A DNA stretch of 64,000 bases from Cyathus striatus. Lineage: Eukaryota > Basidiomycota > Agaricomycetes > Agaricales > Nidulariaceae. Position 1 is the stretch's first letter. Every line of letters starts with the position of its first letter. Below the pieces are notes generated by a model, which worked only from the letters and a program-made list of their open reading frames with translations, did no database searches and had not been told where the DNA came from. Both the position numbers and the translations under genes were made by a program. The stretch spans positions 372,001 through 436,000 of the forward strand of contig JAOVFP010000024.1 in NCBI GenBank assembly GCA_025738555.1, written 5' to 3'. This document shows positions 45,775-56,486 of the stretch, one piece after another.

Positions 45775-46438
45775 TGTCATATCCCGTATTGCCTACCTCC
45801 GGACCCCTATGCTCTTACTCCGCCTTTCCCTTTGTTTACTCTGGACTTTGATTATGCTCTTAATATTACTTATTGATTACTGTACATAGATTACTCTCAT
45901 TTCCTTTCTTCTGTTCTACTGAGCTATCCCCTCAGTAATGTAGTATACATTTCGTAGTGAGTCACTTATCATTCTTAAGTGTGCCACTATCAGTTTTACT
46001 TTACACCGCCTTACGTGCTCACTTCTCCGACGTGTTTTATTATGTTTAATTAGTTATAGTCTTCATTCTACGTACACCTACCCTGACCGTACTTCTCCAC
46101 TGGCCTTGGCCAGCAGCCTTTACTTACTCTGAGTCTCTAGTATTTAAGTAGTACTTGATTTGTACTTAGACTTTAGTTTCGTATTGAACTATGTCCTCAC
46201 CCTTCAGTCTGACTTGAGTTACATCTCTTGTCTCCTCATCTCGCGTCTTCTCCGAAGGGCTTGCCCTTACTCCGAAATCCAGGACCAGGAATCCCAGGGG
46301 TGCAGCACATAAGCTGAAGCTGAAGTCCTACCCCCTGAGTTATCATTCTCTGCTTTCGTCTTACACTCACCCCTTGCTTCTCCACAGTCACTCTCTCGTA
46401 CTCCGCCGCCAAGTCAGGCTAGGGGCACGGTCGTGACA
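45775..46438 (+). repeat. 5' LTR of E
   Basis: 664 bp, TGTCATATCCCG...GTGACA. TATTTAAG at 46141 is followed 33 bases later by TAGTTTCGTAT (46174-46184), the presumed start of the RNA. Confidence 0.93.
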
Positions 46439-46440
46439 GT

Positions 46441-46451
46441 ATACGAAACTA
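46441..46451 (+). promoter_or_regulatory. E self-primer binding site
   Basis: Two bases after the LTR, ATACGAAACTA is the exact reverse complement of TAGTTTCGTAT at 46174-46184. Spacer and length equal those of A1, although the sequences are unrelated. Confidence 0.75.
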
Positions 46452-46489
46452 CCACCTTGGATTCCTCACATAACACTTTTCTTTCTCTC

Positions 46490-48283
46490 ATGGCTACCCG
46501 CACGCAGACTCAGACTGCACATGCTAGGAGCCATGAACAATAGCAAAACAATATGCGCCATAGCAATCATCTAGTTGCTCAGCAAGCCTGTGAACATAAC
46601 ACAGCTAACACGCCTCGTCGTGTTGACTCTGCTCCACCTCTCTCTCGGCGGAACGCCCCACCCTCAGCTAGTGCTCTCGTCTCTGGAGGAATTACCTCCA
46701 CTCATCGTGCAGCTCGTGAACTTCAGCCGGTTCACAGCAATCAATTGCACGCTCCACGCCCAATTCCATTGAGTGTTCCTTATGACCCCACCCTTACCCC
46801 CACTGCGTCCATAGAACCAGTGGATACTCAACTACCTCTGGAAGGTGTAGCTGCACGCCAGCAGCAAACACCCACAGCCCATTCACCACCCGCCCAACAG
46901 CCTGTAGCTTCAGGCAGTGGAGGACTTCCTCCACTACCACCTTCCTCTGCTGGCAATTCTGCTGGAGTTGGAAATGGCGCACCTCCAGACGATGCTGGAG
47001 ATGATGATGATGACTCCGGAGATGATGGTAACGGTTCCGGAGATGATGATCAAGGAGATGACGATCAAGGGGACAATGATGAGCAGGCAGGTGCCAGTGG
47101 CAATGGTCCTGGCAGACCAAATGGCCCCAGAGGTCCTCCCTCTAATCCTCCCTCCAATTCTCCCTCGGAACCTCCTTCAAGGCCTCCCTCCAGGGATGCC
47201 TACCGCGACCCTCGTCGCCCAACTGCAAGACCCCACTACAATTTCACCCGGGATGAAATCCTGGAAATGGTGGCCTCTGTGGCGGGTTATTTTGCCCCGC
47301 CATCACCACCTCCACCACCTCCTCCTCCCGTTCGGGAGAAGAAGGTTAACCAGCCGGACAACTTCGACAGCTCCAACACACTTAAGCTGGAGCCCTTCAT
47401 TACGCAAGTCCGCTTGGTGTTCCGGAACAACCCCCAGTTGTACCCGGACAACGCATCTAAAGTCAACTACGCATTGACTTTCCTCCGTGGCTCAGCAAGC
47501 AATCTGTTTGCCACTCATCTCGATGATGATGCATACGAGCCATGGATGGATTCATGGGGCTACTTCATTCAGCTACTCCATACTCATTTCGGCCATACCA
47601 ACCCTGTTGGTGAGGCTGAAATCCGCATATTCTCCCTCCACATGGAGGATAACCAGCATCTCACTACATACGAGATCAAGTTTAATGAGTATGCAGCCCT
47701 CTTGCCTTGGGACGATGCTGCCCTCAACTCGGCATACTACCGTGGCCTTTGTCCTCGTCTGAAGGACACTCTCTCTCATCGAGAGCAAGGCTGGCCTATG
47801 ACCCTTGCCGGGACAAAGAAGGTAGCCCAGGGCTATGATCAGAGGCATTGGGAGCGCAACACCGAGCACAACATTGAGGAGAAGCACAGCAAGTCTGCTG
47901 CCAAGTCTTCGGAGAAGCCTAAGGGCAATCAGAATTCGAAGTCAACTTCGAATTCTTCCTCCTCCTCCAAGACTCCATCCTCCTCTACCTCCTCCTCCGC
48001 CTCTTCTACCTCCGCTTCGTCCTCGGGGAAACCCAAGAACAAGCAAAAGCAGAACCAGTCCAAGGCGCCAGACTTGACTGGGAAGCTTGGTTCTGACGGG
48101 AAGCTCACCCCGGAAGAACGTAAACGTCGCCTAGACCAGAAGCTTTGCCTATTCTGTGGCAACGCCGGTCATCAGGCCAAGGACTGTCGCAAGGCAGCCT
48201 CTGCCGCCAAAGCCCATGTGGCCACTGCCACCTCTACCAAGGCAACTCCCTCGGCAAACTCGGCTGAGAGTTCAAAAAAATAG
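46490..48283 (+). pseudogene. E gag, early stop
   Basis: The likely start is 46490 (MATRTQTQTAHARSHEQ), followed by a TAG at codon 18 (46541-46543, probably CAG to TAG). The frame is then open for 576 residues from the next ATG at 46553. A Pro-rich N-terminus and an Asp/Gly-rich stretch lead to a retrotransposon capsid region (KLEPFITQVRLVFRNNPQLY, about residues 280-420). A Ser-rich linker and one CCHC knuckle (CLFCGNAGHQAKDC, about 48150) follow. It ends SKK-TAG after a run of seven A. Except for the one stop, it is intact. Confidence 0.9.
48274..48280 (+). promoter_or_regulatory. Candidate -1 frameshift slippery site A AAA AAA
   Basis: Gag ends TCA AAA AAA TAG. The heptamer A AAA AAA in the gag frame fits the X XXY YYZ rule and lies directly before the stop. 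The -1 frame is open from here into the protease. A downstream pseudoknot was not worked out. Confidence 0.6.
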
Positions 48284-51200
48284 AGAGCGGCCCCAGTGAC
48301 TCCACACAGGCTGAGGGCTGCGTTAATCTCTCCTGTGCACCTAAGGAGATAAGACTAAATGCATCTGCTCTTTATGATCCCCAAGCTGTAAATATTCCTT
48401 TGACTTCATTTTCTCCAGCTGCGCCGGATATGCCCCTATCTTTTCTCTCGCTCATCGATTCTGGTTCAACCCATTGTTTTGCTGACTCGTCGTTTGTGAG
48501 GGAGCACAACCTTCCCACAACTCCGGTCCCTCCCATTGCACTGAAACTTTTTGACGGTACCTCTAACTCCATACTTACAGAGAGTATTTTATTATCTGTA
48601 ATGTTTCCTACTGGTGAATGCATGGATATTTCATTCTATGTAACTCCGCTTGATTCTTCCTGTTCCGTGGTATTAGGATTTAACTGGCTCTCCCAACACA
48701 ATCTGTTGATTGACTAGACTGAGAGACGTATACTTGGCTTCCAAACCCTGGTCCTAGGAGAATCTTCTCCATCTTTGTTGACACCTGCACTGAAGGCATC
48801 TGCCTCCTTGCAAACCCCTCCATCACCAGCTTTGTCTTCTGTTCCTCCGTCGGACAATAGTCCACCCAGTATCTCGCTCATTAACGCTGCAGCTTTTCTC
48901 CGGGCTAGTAAGCTTGCAGGCTCGCAGATGTTTAGGATACAAGTTGGTGCTGTAGTTTCAGCTTCTGCCGCTGCCATGGCTGCAGAAGCCGTGGACCTTT
49001 CTAGTATTCCTCCAGAATACCACGAGTTCGCTGATGTCTTCAGCAAAACACGAGCAGACACTCTTGCTCCACATCACCCCTACAATCTCCAGATCAACTT
49101 GGAGGAAGGTACGTCTCCTCCAGTCAGTACTGTATATTCACTCTTGCAGTCCGAGTTGGCCTCTCTACAAGAGTTCATCGACAAACATCTCTGGATTGGC
49201 TTCATCCGTCCGTCTCGTTCTCCACACGGAGCACCAGTGCTCTTTGTCTGGAAGAAAGATGGATCCCTTTGACTCTGTGTCGATTTCCGTGGGCTTAATG
49301 CAATCTCCAAAAAGGATTGATATCCCCTTCCCCTTATTTCCGACCTCCTTGACTCTCCTCGCAAGGCTAGAATCTACACCAAGATCGATCTCCGCCACGC
49401 TTACCACTTAGTCCACATCGCTGATGGAGATGAATGGAAGACCGCTTTTCACACTCGCTATGGCTCGTTTGAATGGCTAGTAATGCCGTTTGGACTCACC
49501 AATGCACCTGCAGCTTTCCAACATTTCATGAACGACATCTTCAAGGACATGCTCAATGTGTGCGTTACAGTCTACCTCGACGATATACTAATCTACTCTG
49601 ATAGTCTCGAGGAGCACAAACGGCACATTAAAGAAGTTCTAAAGCGTTTACGCCAACATGGGCTCTATGCCCAGGCGGACAAGTGTGAATTCCACACTGA
49701 ATCTGTTGAGTACTTAGGTTATGTCCTTTCTCCGGGCAGCCTCACTATGTCCCAGGATAAAGTCCAAACCATTAGGGATTGGCCCGAGCCTAAGAAGGTT
49801 AAAGACGTTCAGTCTTTCCTTGGGTTCACCAACTTCTATAGGTGCTTTATCCAGTACTACTCCGACATTGTAGTGCCACTCACTCGTCTTACCTGCAAGG
49901 GTTTGAAGTGGGACTTTTCTCCGGCTTGCCATTCGGCATTTGAGAAACTTAAGGACGCCTTCACTACAGCCCCTGTACTCACTCATTGGGTCCCTGATGC
50001 CCAGATCATTGTAGAGACTGATGCCTCTGACTATGCCCTCAGAGCAATCCTCTCTATTGTCGCTGACGATGGCGATATTCACCCCATTGCGTTCCATTCC
50101 CATACTTTCACCACTCCTGAACTGAATTACGACACCCACGACAAGGAACTCCTGGCCATTTTTGAAGCTTTTCGTGTCTGGTGACACTACTTGGAAGGTT
50201 CTGGTACTCTGGTTGATGTGGTTACTGACCATAAAAACTTAGAGTATTTCTCCACCACCAAGATTCTCACTCGCCGTCAGGCTCGTTGGTCAGAGTACCT
50301 GTCTCAGTTCAATCTGGTTATTCGTTTCCGCCCAGGGAAACTTGGTGTGAAACCTGACGCTTTAACTAGACGATGGGACGTCTACCCTAAAGGGGGGAAT
50401 AACGACTATGCCAAAGTCAATCTGCACAATTTTCGCCCTGTTTTTACCCAAGAACAGCTCATTGCCTCTATCTGTGCCACCACACTCCTTCATCCTGTTC
50501 TCCATGCCAGCATCATTATGGATGTTGAGCAACTCCACCGCGACATCCTCACTGCCCAACCCCTAGACACTGTCGCATCTATCCACCTTCGCAATCCCAC
50601 TAATCGTTGGTCTGTTGGTTCAGATGGCTTACTCCGCCTCGACAACCAGATTTATGTTCCAGATGACGATTCTCTCCGCCTTCGCATTGTCCAGTACAAA
50701 CATGATCATTTACTCACCGGACATCCTGGTCAAAACAAGACCTTGGATAATATTCGACAGGAATATACTTGGCCTGGACTCTGTACTTATGTCAAGGACT
50801 ATTGTAAGTCTTGCACCATCTGCTTATGGTCTAAACCACAGTGTCACCGTCCCTATGGTACCTTGAAGCAACTCCCTATTCCGGAGCGCCCATGGAACTC
50901 TATATCTATGGACTTCATTGAAACACTTCCCATTTCTGGATTTGATAAGTACAATTCAATCCTAGTTATTGTTGACCACCTTAGCAAGCAAGCTATCTTC
51001 ATCCCTTGTCATAACACCATTACCTCCGCCCAGCTCGCTAAGCTCTTTGTCATGCATGTATTCTCTAAGCATGGTGTTCCCAGCCACATTACCTCCGATC
51101 ATGGTTCAGAGTTCGTCTCCCACTTCTTCCGGTCTCTTGGTAAGGTTCTCGACATTAACCTACACTTTACCTCCGGATACCATCCAGAAGGCGATGGACA

Positions 51201-51999
51201 AACTGAATGCATTAACCAAGTCTTAGAACAGTACCTCCGCATTTACTGCAATTACCAGCAGGACAACTGGGCTGATCTCCTTCCCATCACTGAGTTCGCG
51301 TATAACAATACACCGAGCTTGACCACTAATATGACTCCTTTCTTTGCCAATAAGGGTTATCATCCACAGATTACAGTTTATCCCGAATGTGACGTTACCT
51401 CCGTTCATGCTAGGGACTACGCCATGGACCTCCAGGAACTTCATGAAAACCTCAAGGCCGAAATAGCACTTGCTCAGAAGTGCTATCAGGTCAGAGCAGA
51501 CAACTGTCGTTTGCCTGCCCCAGAGTTCAAAGTTGGAACCAAAGCCTTCGTCCATGCTAAGTTCTTTAACACCACTCACCCTTCCAAGAAATTGGCTGAA
51601 AAGTATTACGGTCCCTTCGAGATCATTGCTGAAACTGGTACCCACTCCTGCACCCTTAGACTCCCTTCCAATTTCCGAGCTGTACACCCTGTATTCCATG
51701 TCTCTATGCTCGAGCCTGCAGTTGAAAACACTATCCCTGGTTGAGAGATACCTCCACCTCCCCCTGTGGAAATCGACGGAGATATCGAGTTCAAGATCAG
51801 TGAGATCTGCAACTCCAAGCTAGATCGCCGGTTCAAGAAATGTCCTCTTCGTTACTTAGTCTGATGGACTGGTTATGAAGGAACCGACGAAGAACTCACT
51901 TGGTTGGCTGCCACAGAAGTAGAACATGCTACAGAGCTCATAGAGGAATTTCACACTCGTTATCCCAATAAGCCTAATCCTTCTACTCCTGTTACATAG
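48284..51999 (+). pseudogene. E pol: protease-RT-RNase H-integrase-chromodomain, six stops
   Basis: In the -1 frame after gag come protease (SLIDSGSTHCFADSSF, catalytic Asp kept), RT (VTVYLDDILIYSDSL, about 49570), RNase H (IVETDASDYALRAIL), an integrase zinc domain ending CKSCTICLW, the core (SMDFIETLPIS, TSDHGSEFVS, GDGQTECINQVLEQYL) and a GPFEII-type end. A chromodomain (IEFKISEICNSKLDRRFKKC, then W.GYEGTDEELTWLAA) follows to the TAG at 51997. Stops lie at 48715 (TAG for Trp), 49270, 49318, 50182, 51742 and 51862 (all TGA; Arg is expected at most). The TGA stops fit CGA to TGA decay. Confidence 0.92.
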
Positions 52000-52323
52000 A
52001 TTTTCTCTGCTTACATCTCTGTTTCTCCGCTATAGTTTCTTGTATATCCGTATCCGTCTTCTTGACCAAAGGTTGAAGATTGACACTTCTCCAGACACCG
52101 CTTGCATGATGACCACTATGTTTAATAAGCATAGCTGATTCATCACTTTGCATACTTAACGAGGTGGGCTGAGAGTGGAAGTACGGAGTTGTATTGGTTT
52201 TCTCCTAAGGTGTTTCTCTTTACTCCGTCTTATCGTTTACTCTTACTTTTCATTCTCCTCACGTCAAAAAATCATTAAAGTCCACACAAAACAAGTATTT
52301 ACATTTTTTCCACCTACTGTACA

Positions 52324-53963
52324 CTACTCTTCGTCTTCGTCTTCTTCCTCTTCATTACTCCCGGACTCATTAGTCTCCGCTGGAGTACCCTCCTCTGCCG
52401 CCTGCGTGGTTGTCATCAACCTATTCAACGTTCCCATCAACTCCATATGCATGTTGACATTTCTCCCCAAGGCCTCCATCAGCAAGTCCGATAAGGGACT
52501 CCCGGAGTTGAGCTGCATTGCCAGCTTGTCACGCTCATTCTCCGCTTGGTACAGCTGGTCCCTCAGGATCTTACACTCAGCGTCAAACATCTTCCCCTTG
52601 GCCCACAATTCATCCACCTGTTTCTCCACGACCTCTAACTTCAACCTTGCCACTGCCAGTTGCATCTGCAACTCCTCCACTAGCTTCTCCTGCCCCACAC
52701 CACCAGTCTGCATCTTCTCCAGACCTCTTCTCCGCTCCTCTGCGTTCCCCGGGACTACAGTCCCCCACATTATTCCCTCATTTTCACATCTCCCCTTCTT
52801 CGTCCGACATGCCTCGCATGCCTTGTGGTTCATCTTCTTTCCCCTAGGAGCAAGTCAGAACAACTCCGAAAAGAGAAATGGACAACTTACTCGAGATCCA
52901 ATAGGCACTCCCTGTTTAACTTACTGCATACATTGCAAGGGGCCTTGGGCAAGACATACGCCTCTTTCTCCTTTTTCTCCGCAGCTGTCTTGGCTTTCTC
53001 CACACCCTTACCCTTCTTCTCTGCCGATGCCCTCACTTCTCCCATCTCGACGTCGGACTTGTCCCCAGCCTGGCTCTCTGTGCCGGTACGACTCTTGCTC
53101 CCAGACTGGCTAGCCTTGCTGCTAGCATTGTCTTCCACCGCCTCGTCGTCGATCAGAGTCTTGCTCTTCATTCCCTTGCGTTGGGAAGTCCGGGTCATAG
53201 TCTTCTTTTTAGGCAGTTTTGGCATCGCCTCTGTCGTGTCCTCCGGATTTGTGTTGGTGTGCCTTCTCTTGGAGCCACCCTCGTTCTCCATCCGCTGGAC
53301 ATTCTTCCCCACCTCTTCCTCCAGAGTTATGGTGTGGCCTTCAGCCTCCAGCTGCTGAACAGTGTGTTCATGGTCAGCAATCTGCTCTGCACTCATGTAA
53401 GTACCTACCTGTGGGTTGGTTGTTACCTCTGGCTCTACCACAGTAGTTGGAACTCCTACATTCATAGGCCCTACCTCTGCCAATGCTTCCTCTACCACTT
53501 TTTCCACCAGAGTCGACTCGTCCACTGGCATCACCAAACTATTGGCATTCCTATGGGTTCGTAAGGACATCTCCACCAATTCTCGACTAAACGAGATTAC
53601 TCCCAACCTTGCAACTGTTGTCTCGTACTCTGCGTGTATTGGCGGAGTAGTGCCTTGTGCTGTCGATTCCTCCGCTGGGCGACCAGTTAGTCGTGCCATC
53701 GTTTGAGCAACCCTCGCTTTTGTCTCTTCCTGCTTACGTTTCTTTTCTCGTACCGCCTCCAGTTGTCAATCTCCCTCATCCACTTCCATTGCATCTTCCT
53801 TCTCCGCCTCACCCTCTGTCCCATCCTTCTCGGCTCCCTTTTTCTCCACCTTCTCACCCCTCAGCTCCTTTTCGAGGGCTTCTACCTCCACTCATCTGTG
53901 AAGGAGTAATCTAAGTTTCTCCTCATGCATTGGGTCTTCAATCGAAGGAACAGAGGCAGACAT
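52324..53963 (-). pseudogene. E antisense zinc-cluster gene with intron, two stops
   Basis: This spliced gene runs against gag-pol between the chromodomain and the 3' LTR. The ATG is at 53963 (MSASVPSIEDPMHEEKLRLL). The exon is Glu/Lys-rich, then acidic with basic clusters (RKGMKSKT), and ends with CNVCSKLNREC (52937-52905). A 47-base intron (52890-52844) has a perfect GTAAGT donor, a CTGAC branch-like site and a TAG acceptor. Exon 2 has CEACRTKKGRC (52818-52786), giving CX2CX6C-13-CX2CX6C. A long coiled coil (EKLVEELQMQLAVARLKLEV, then KILRDQLYQAENERDKLAMQ) and an acidic tail (NEEEEDEDEE) finish at 52324. Zinc cluster, coiled coil and acidic end recall Gal4-type factors, but the cluster is internal. 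Two TGA stops upstream of codon MARLTG are consistent with CGA decay. Confidence 0.78.
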
Positions 53964-54037
53964 TTTTAAGCGGTCACGTGTAAATGAGTTGGTGTAGCGG
54001 GGTAAAAATGATTTTGATTTTTCCTCCACAGCTGACC

Positions 54038-54045
54038 TTTATATA
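54038..54045 (-). promoter_or_regulatory. TATA box of the E antisense gene
   Basis: On the minus strand TATATAAA lies 82 bases before the antisense start codon, within the element and outside the LTR. It suggests the antisense gene has its own promoter. Confidence 0.5.
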
Positions 54046-54127
54046 TCTGGACCTGATGTCAAAACGCCGATCAAATTTTCAAAAGCCTATTGTTTGATCA
54101 CATGCTCAGGCCTCGAGGCTCGGCCTT

Positions 54128-54138
54128 AAGGGGGGAAT
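54128..54138 (+). promoter_or_regulatory. E polypurine tract
   Basis: AAGGGGGGAAT directly precedes the last two bases before the 3' LTR. It would prime plus-strand DNA synthesis. Confidence 0.8.
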
Positions 54139-54140
54139 AC

Positions 54141-54804
54141 TGTCATATCCCGTATTGCCTACCTCCGGACCCCTATGCTCTTACTCCGCCTTTCCCTTTG
54201 TTTACTCCAGACTTTGATTACGCTCTTAATATTACTTATTGATTACTGTACATAGATTACTCTCGTTTCCTTTCTTCCGTTCTACTGAGCTATCCCCTCA
54301 GTAATGTAGTATACATTTCATAGTGAGTCACTTATCATTCTTAAGTGCGCCACTATCAGTTTTACTTTACACCGCCTTATGCGCTCACTTCTCCGATGTG
54401 TTTTATTATGTTTAATTAGTTATAGTCTTCATTCTACGTACACCTACCCTGACCGTACTTCTCCACTGGCCTTGGCCAGCAGCCTTTACTTACTCTGAGT
54501 CTCTAGTATTTAAGTAGTACTTGATTTGTACTTAGACTTTAGTTTCGTATTGAACTACATCCTCACCCTTCAGTCTGACTTGAGTTACATCTCTCATCTC
54601 CTCGTCTCGCATCTTCTCCGAAGGGCTTGCCCTTACTCCGAAATCCAGGACCAGGAATCCCAGGGGTGCAGCACATAAGCTGAAGCCGAAGTCCTACCCC
54701 CTGAGTTATCGTTCTCCGCTTTTATCTTACACTCACCCCTCGCTTCTCCGCAGTCACTCTCTCATACTCCGCTGCCAAGTCAGGCTAGGGGCATGGTTGT
54801 GACA
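54141..54804 (+). repeat. 3' LTR of E
   Basis: 664 bp. At many sites where this copy keeps CG the 5' copy has TG or CA, and the reverse, so both have decayed separately at CpG. Confidence 0.93.
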
Positions 54805-56486
54805 CGCAGGTCATAAATCTGATGGAGATGAGTGTCGGGAGTGGGTCAGGATCATTGGGAGAGGTGGCAGGATCTGGATATGAGGTGGAAAGTGGCAGAA
54901 ACATCGGCAAAGGCAAGGGCAAGGGTAAAGGTAACTCTGGGGAGCCAAAGGAATGACAATACCATCATACAGTGCCCTGCACAAACTGTCAGGATTGGGG
55001 AACTGATTGTTATTGGTTAAGGGAGTCCAACAGGTGAGTAAATCATGATTATCAGTCTGTATAGTTTATAGGAACTCCCTGTAGTGCTTGCATTGCTTGT
55101 GGAGTGATTAAGGGAAAATGTTCCCTTAGTACTCAAGGCTGGAACAAAGCCAGAACGAGTTCCGTCTCATCCATGCATTCGGAACACTCAGATACCCACA
55201 TGGGTCCCCCATCCATTGCACCATCTTGCCAGTCATCTTGTCAAAGCATGAAGCAGGCTCAGATCAATGATACAGATGATGAATTTATTTGTCCTTCATC
55301 CATGGTAGCGGGTCCATTGTTCTGATCCTCTAGTGCAAACGATTCTGCTAATCTGGTCTCCTTGTCCACATCCATGAATGTCGCAACATCCGTCCTAAGT
55401 GCTATGCAGTTGCAGAACGACACCATCATCTCTCAGCAGAGGGAGATGATTACTCAACTCAGAAACCTTGCAGATACCAATTGCCAAGTGGTAGGCGAAC
55501 TTGGTAAGCTAACCCGAGTCATTGCCAAAGTATCCGAGCATGTCATCCATGTTTCCAATATTGAAACCTTGCTCGTGGAATGCCTCTGGGAACCGGATGC
55601 ATACAAGGAAGATGTAATGGGTGCCGGAAACACTTCGGAAGGTGAGGTAGTTCCTCAGGTCGAATTGCAGACACAGAAAAAGTGATGAAAATGGTCGTAA
55701 CATGTTACCAAAGAATTATTGTACTTGTATCTCGCTTTTTTGCTTGTTATTCATTGTTTTTGGTTTTTGTATAAGGTGAAACTGCAAGCGGATAATAAGT
55801 AACGTGAAATTAAGAAATAGGAGTAGGGCTGGGCTTATCTGGATAGCAAGAGTGGAACTCTTTGATGATATCCATAGTGTGTTCCAGTTCTGTAGCCGGA
55901 AGCCATGAGAACTCTTCATCAGTCCCTTCATACCCTAGCCAGCATACGTAGTACCTCAGTTTGCAATGCAAACGACGATCCAGTTTAGAGTCCAAGATTT
56001 CTGAGACCTCGTATTCAATATCACCATCAACCTGGACAGGTGGTGGTGGAGGAATAATACGATCTGGAATAGTATTTTCAGTATTGGGTTCAAGCATGGA
56101 TACATGGAATACTGGGTGGACTGCATGAAATTGTTCTGGAAGGCGCAAGGTACGCGAATGTGATCCGGCAAGTGCGATGACTTCAAAAAGTCCTAGGAAC
56201 TTTTCTGCAAGTTTCCAGGATGGCCGGGTTGTCCGGAAGTACTCGGCTTTGACGTATACCTTTGTCCTGATGGGGAATGTGGGTGTGGGTTTGCGACACG
56301 CATTGGCGGGTGCTTGGTAACGTTTCTGTGCACTGAGTATTTCAGTTCGAAGCATCTCATGAAGTTCCTTGAGGTTTACTGCGAAGTGCTGGGCACAAGT
56401 GGAAGTGAGATCACGTTCCAGATGTATCGCAAGGTTTGGGTGATAACCCTTGTTTGCGTAGAACAGTGAAATTCCTGTGGTTGTGC

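Larger units (their letters stand above)
45775..54804 (+). mobile_element. Chromovirus E, complete copy nested in F
   Basis: The element is 9030 bp, with 664-bp LTRs (45775-46438 and 54141-54804) and a perfect CGCAG duplication (45770-45774 and 54805-54809). The order is LTR, self-primer site, gag, -1 frameshift site, pol with chromodomain, antisense zinc-cluster gene, purine tract, LTR. The LTRs differ at roughly two dozen sites, nearly all CG against TG or CA. Gag has one early stop; pol has one TAG and five TGA stops. It inserted into the antisense gene of F. Confidence 0.95.
45553..55685 (+). pseudogene. F antisense zinc-cluster gene, split by element E
   Basis: On the strand opposite gag-pol, the frame starts MSSEEFAAFLAFQAANQQAE at 45553 and runs exactly 74 codons to E. 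It resumes in frame at 54810, after one CGCAG is removed, and reads a GKGKGKGKG stretch. CTNCQDWGTDC (54978-55010) is followed by a predicted intron 55034-55084 (GTGAGT...TAG, phase 2), then CIACGVIKGKC (55089-55121). Together these form CX2CX6C-9-CX2CX6C, the Zn2Cys6 pattern. A Ser-rich part, a coiled-coil-like stretch (NDTIISQQREMITQLRNLAD) and an acidic end finish at 55685. Stops at 45688, 54954 and 55323 are TGA, consistent with CGA to TGA decay. A CCAAT-type box lies upstream. The function is likely DNA or protein binding; this is inferred from the cluster. Confidence 0.75.

Noticed and set aside
46917..47477. 186-residue plus-strand ORF in E
   Set aside because: It is an out-of-frame shadow of gag over the Pro- and Asp-rich part.
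52175..53113. 312-residue plus-strand ORF in element E
   Set aside because: It is the mirror of the antisense zinc-cluster gene. Its composition is low-complexity and it has no family signal, whereas the minus frame has a perfect intron, six ordered cysteines and a coiled coil.
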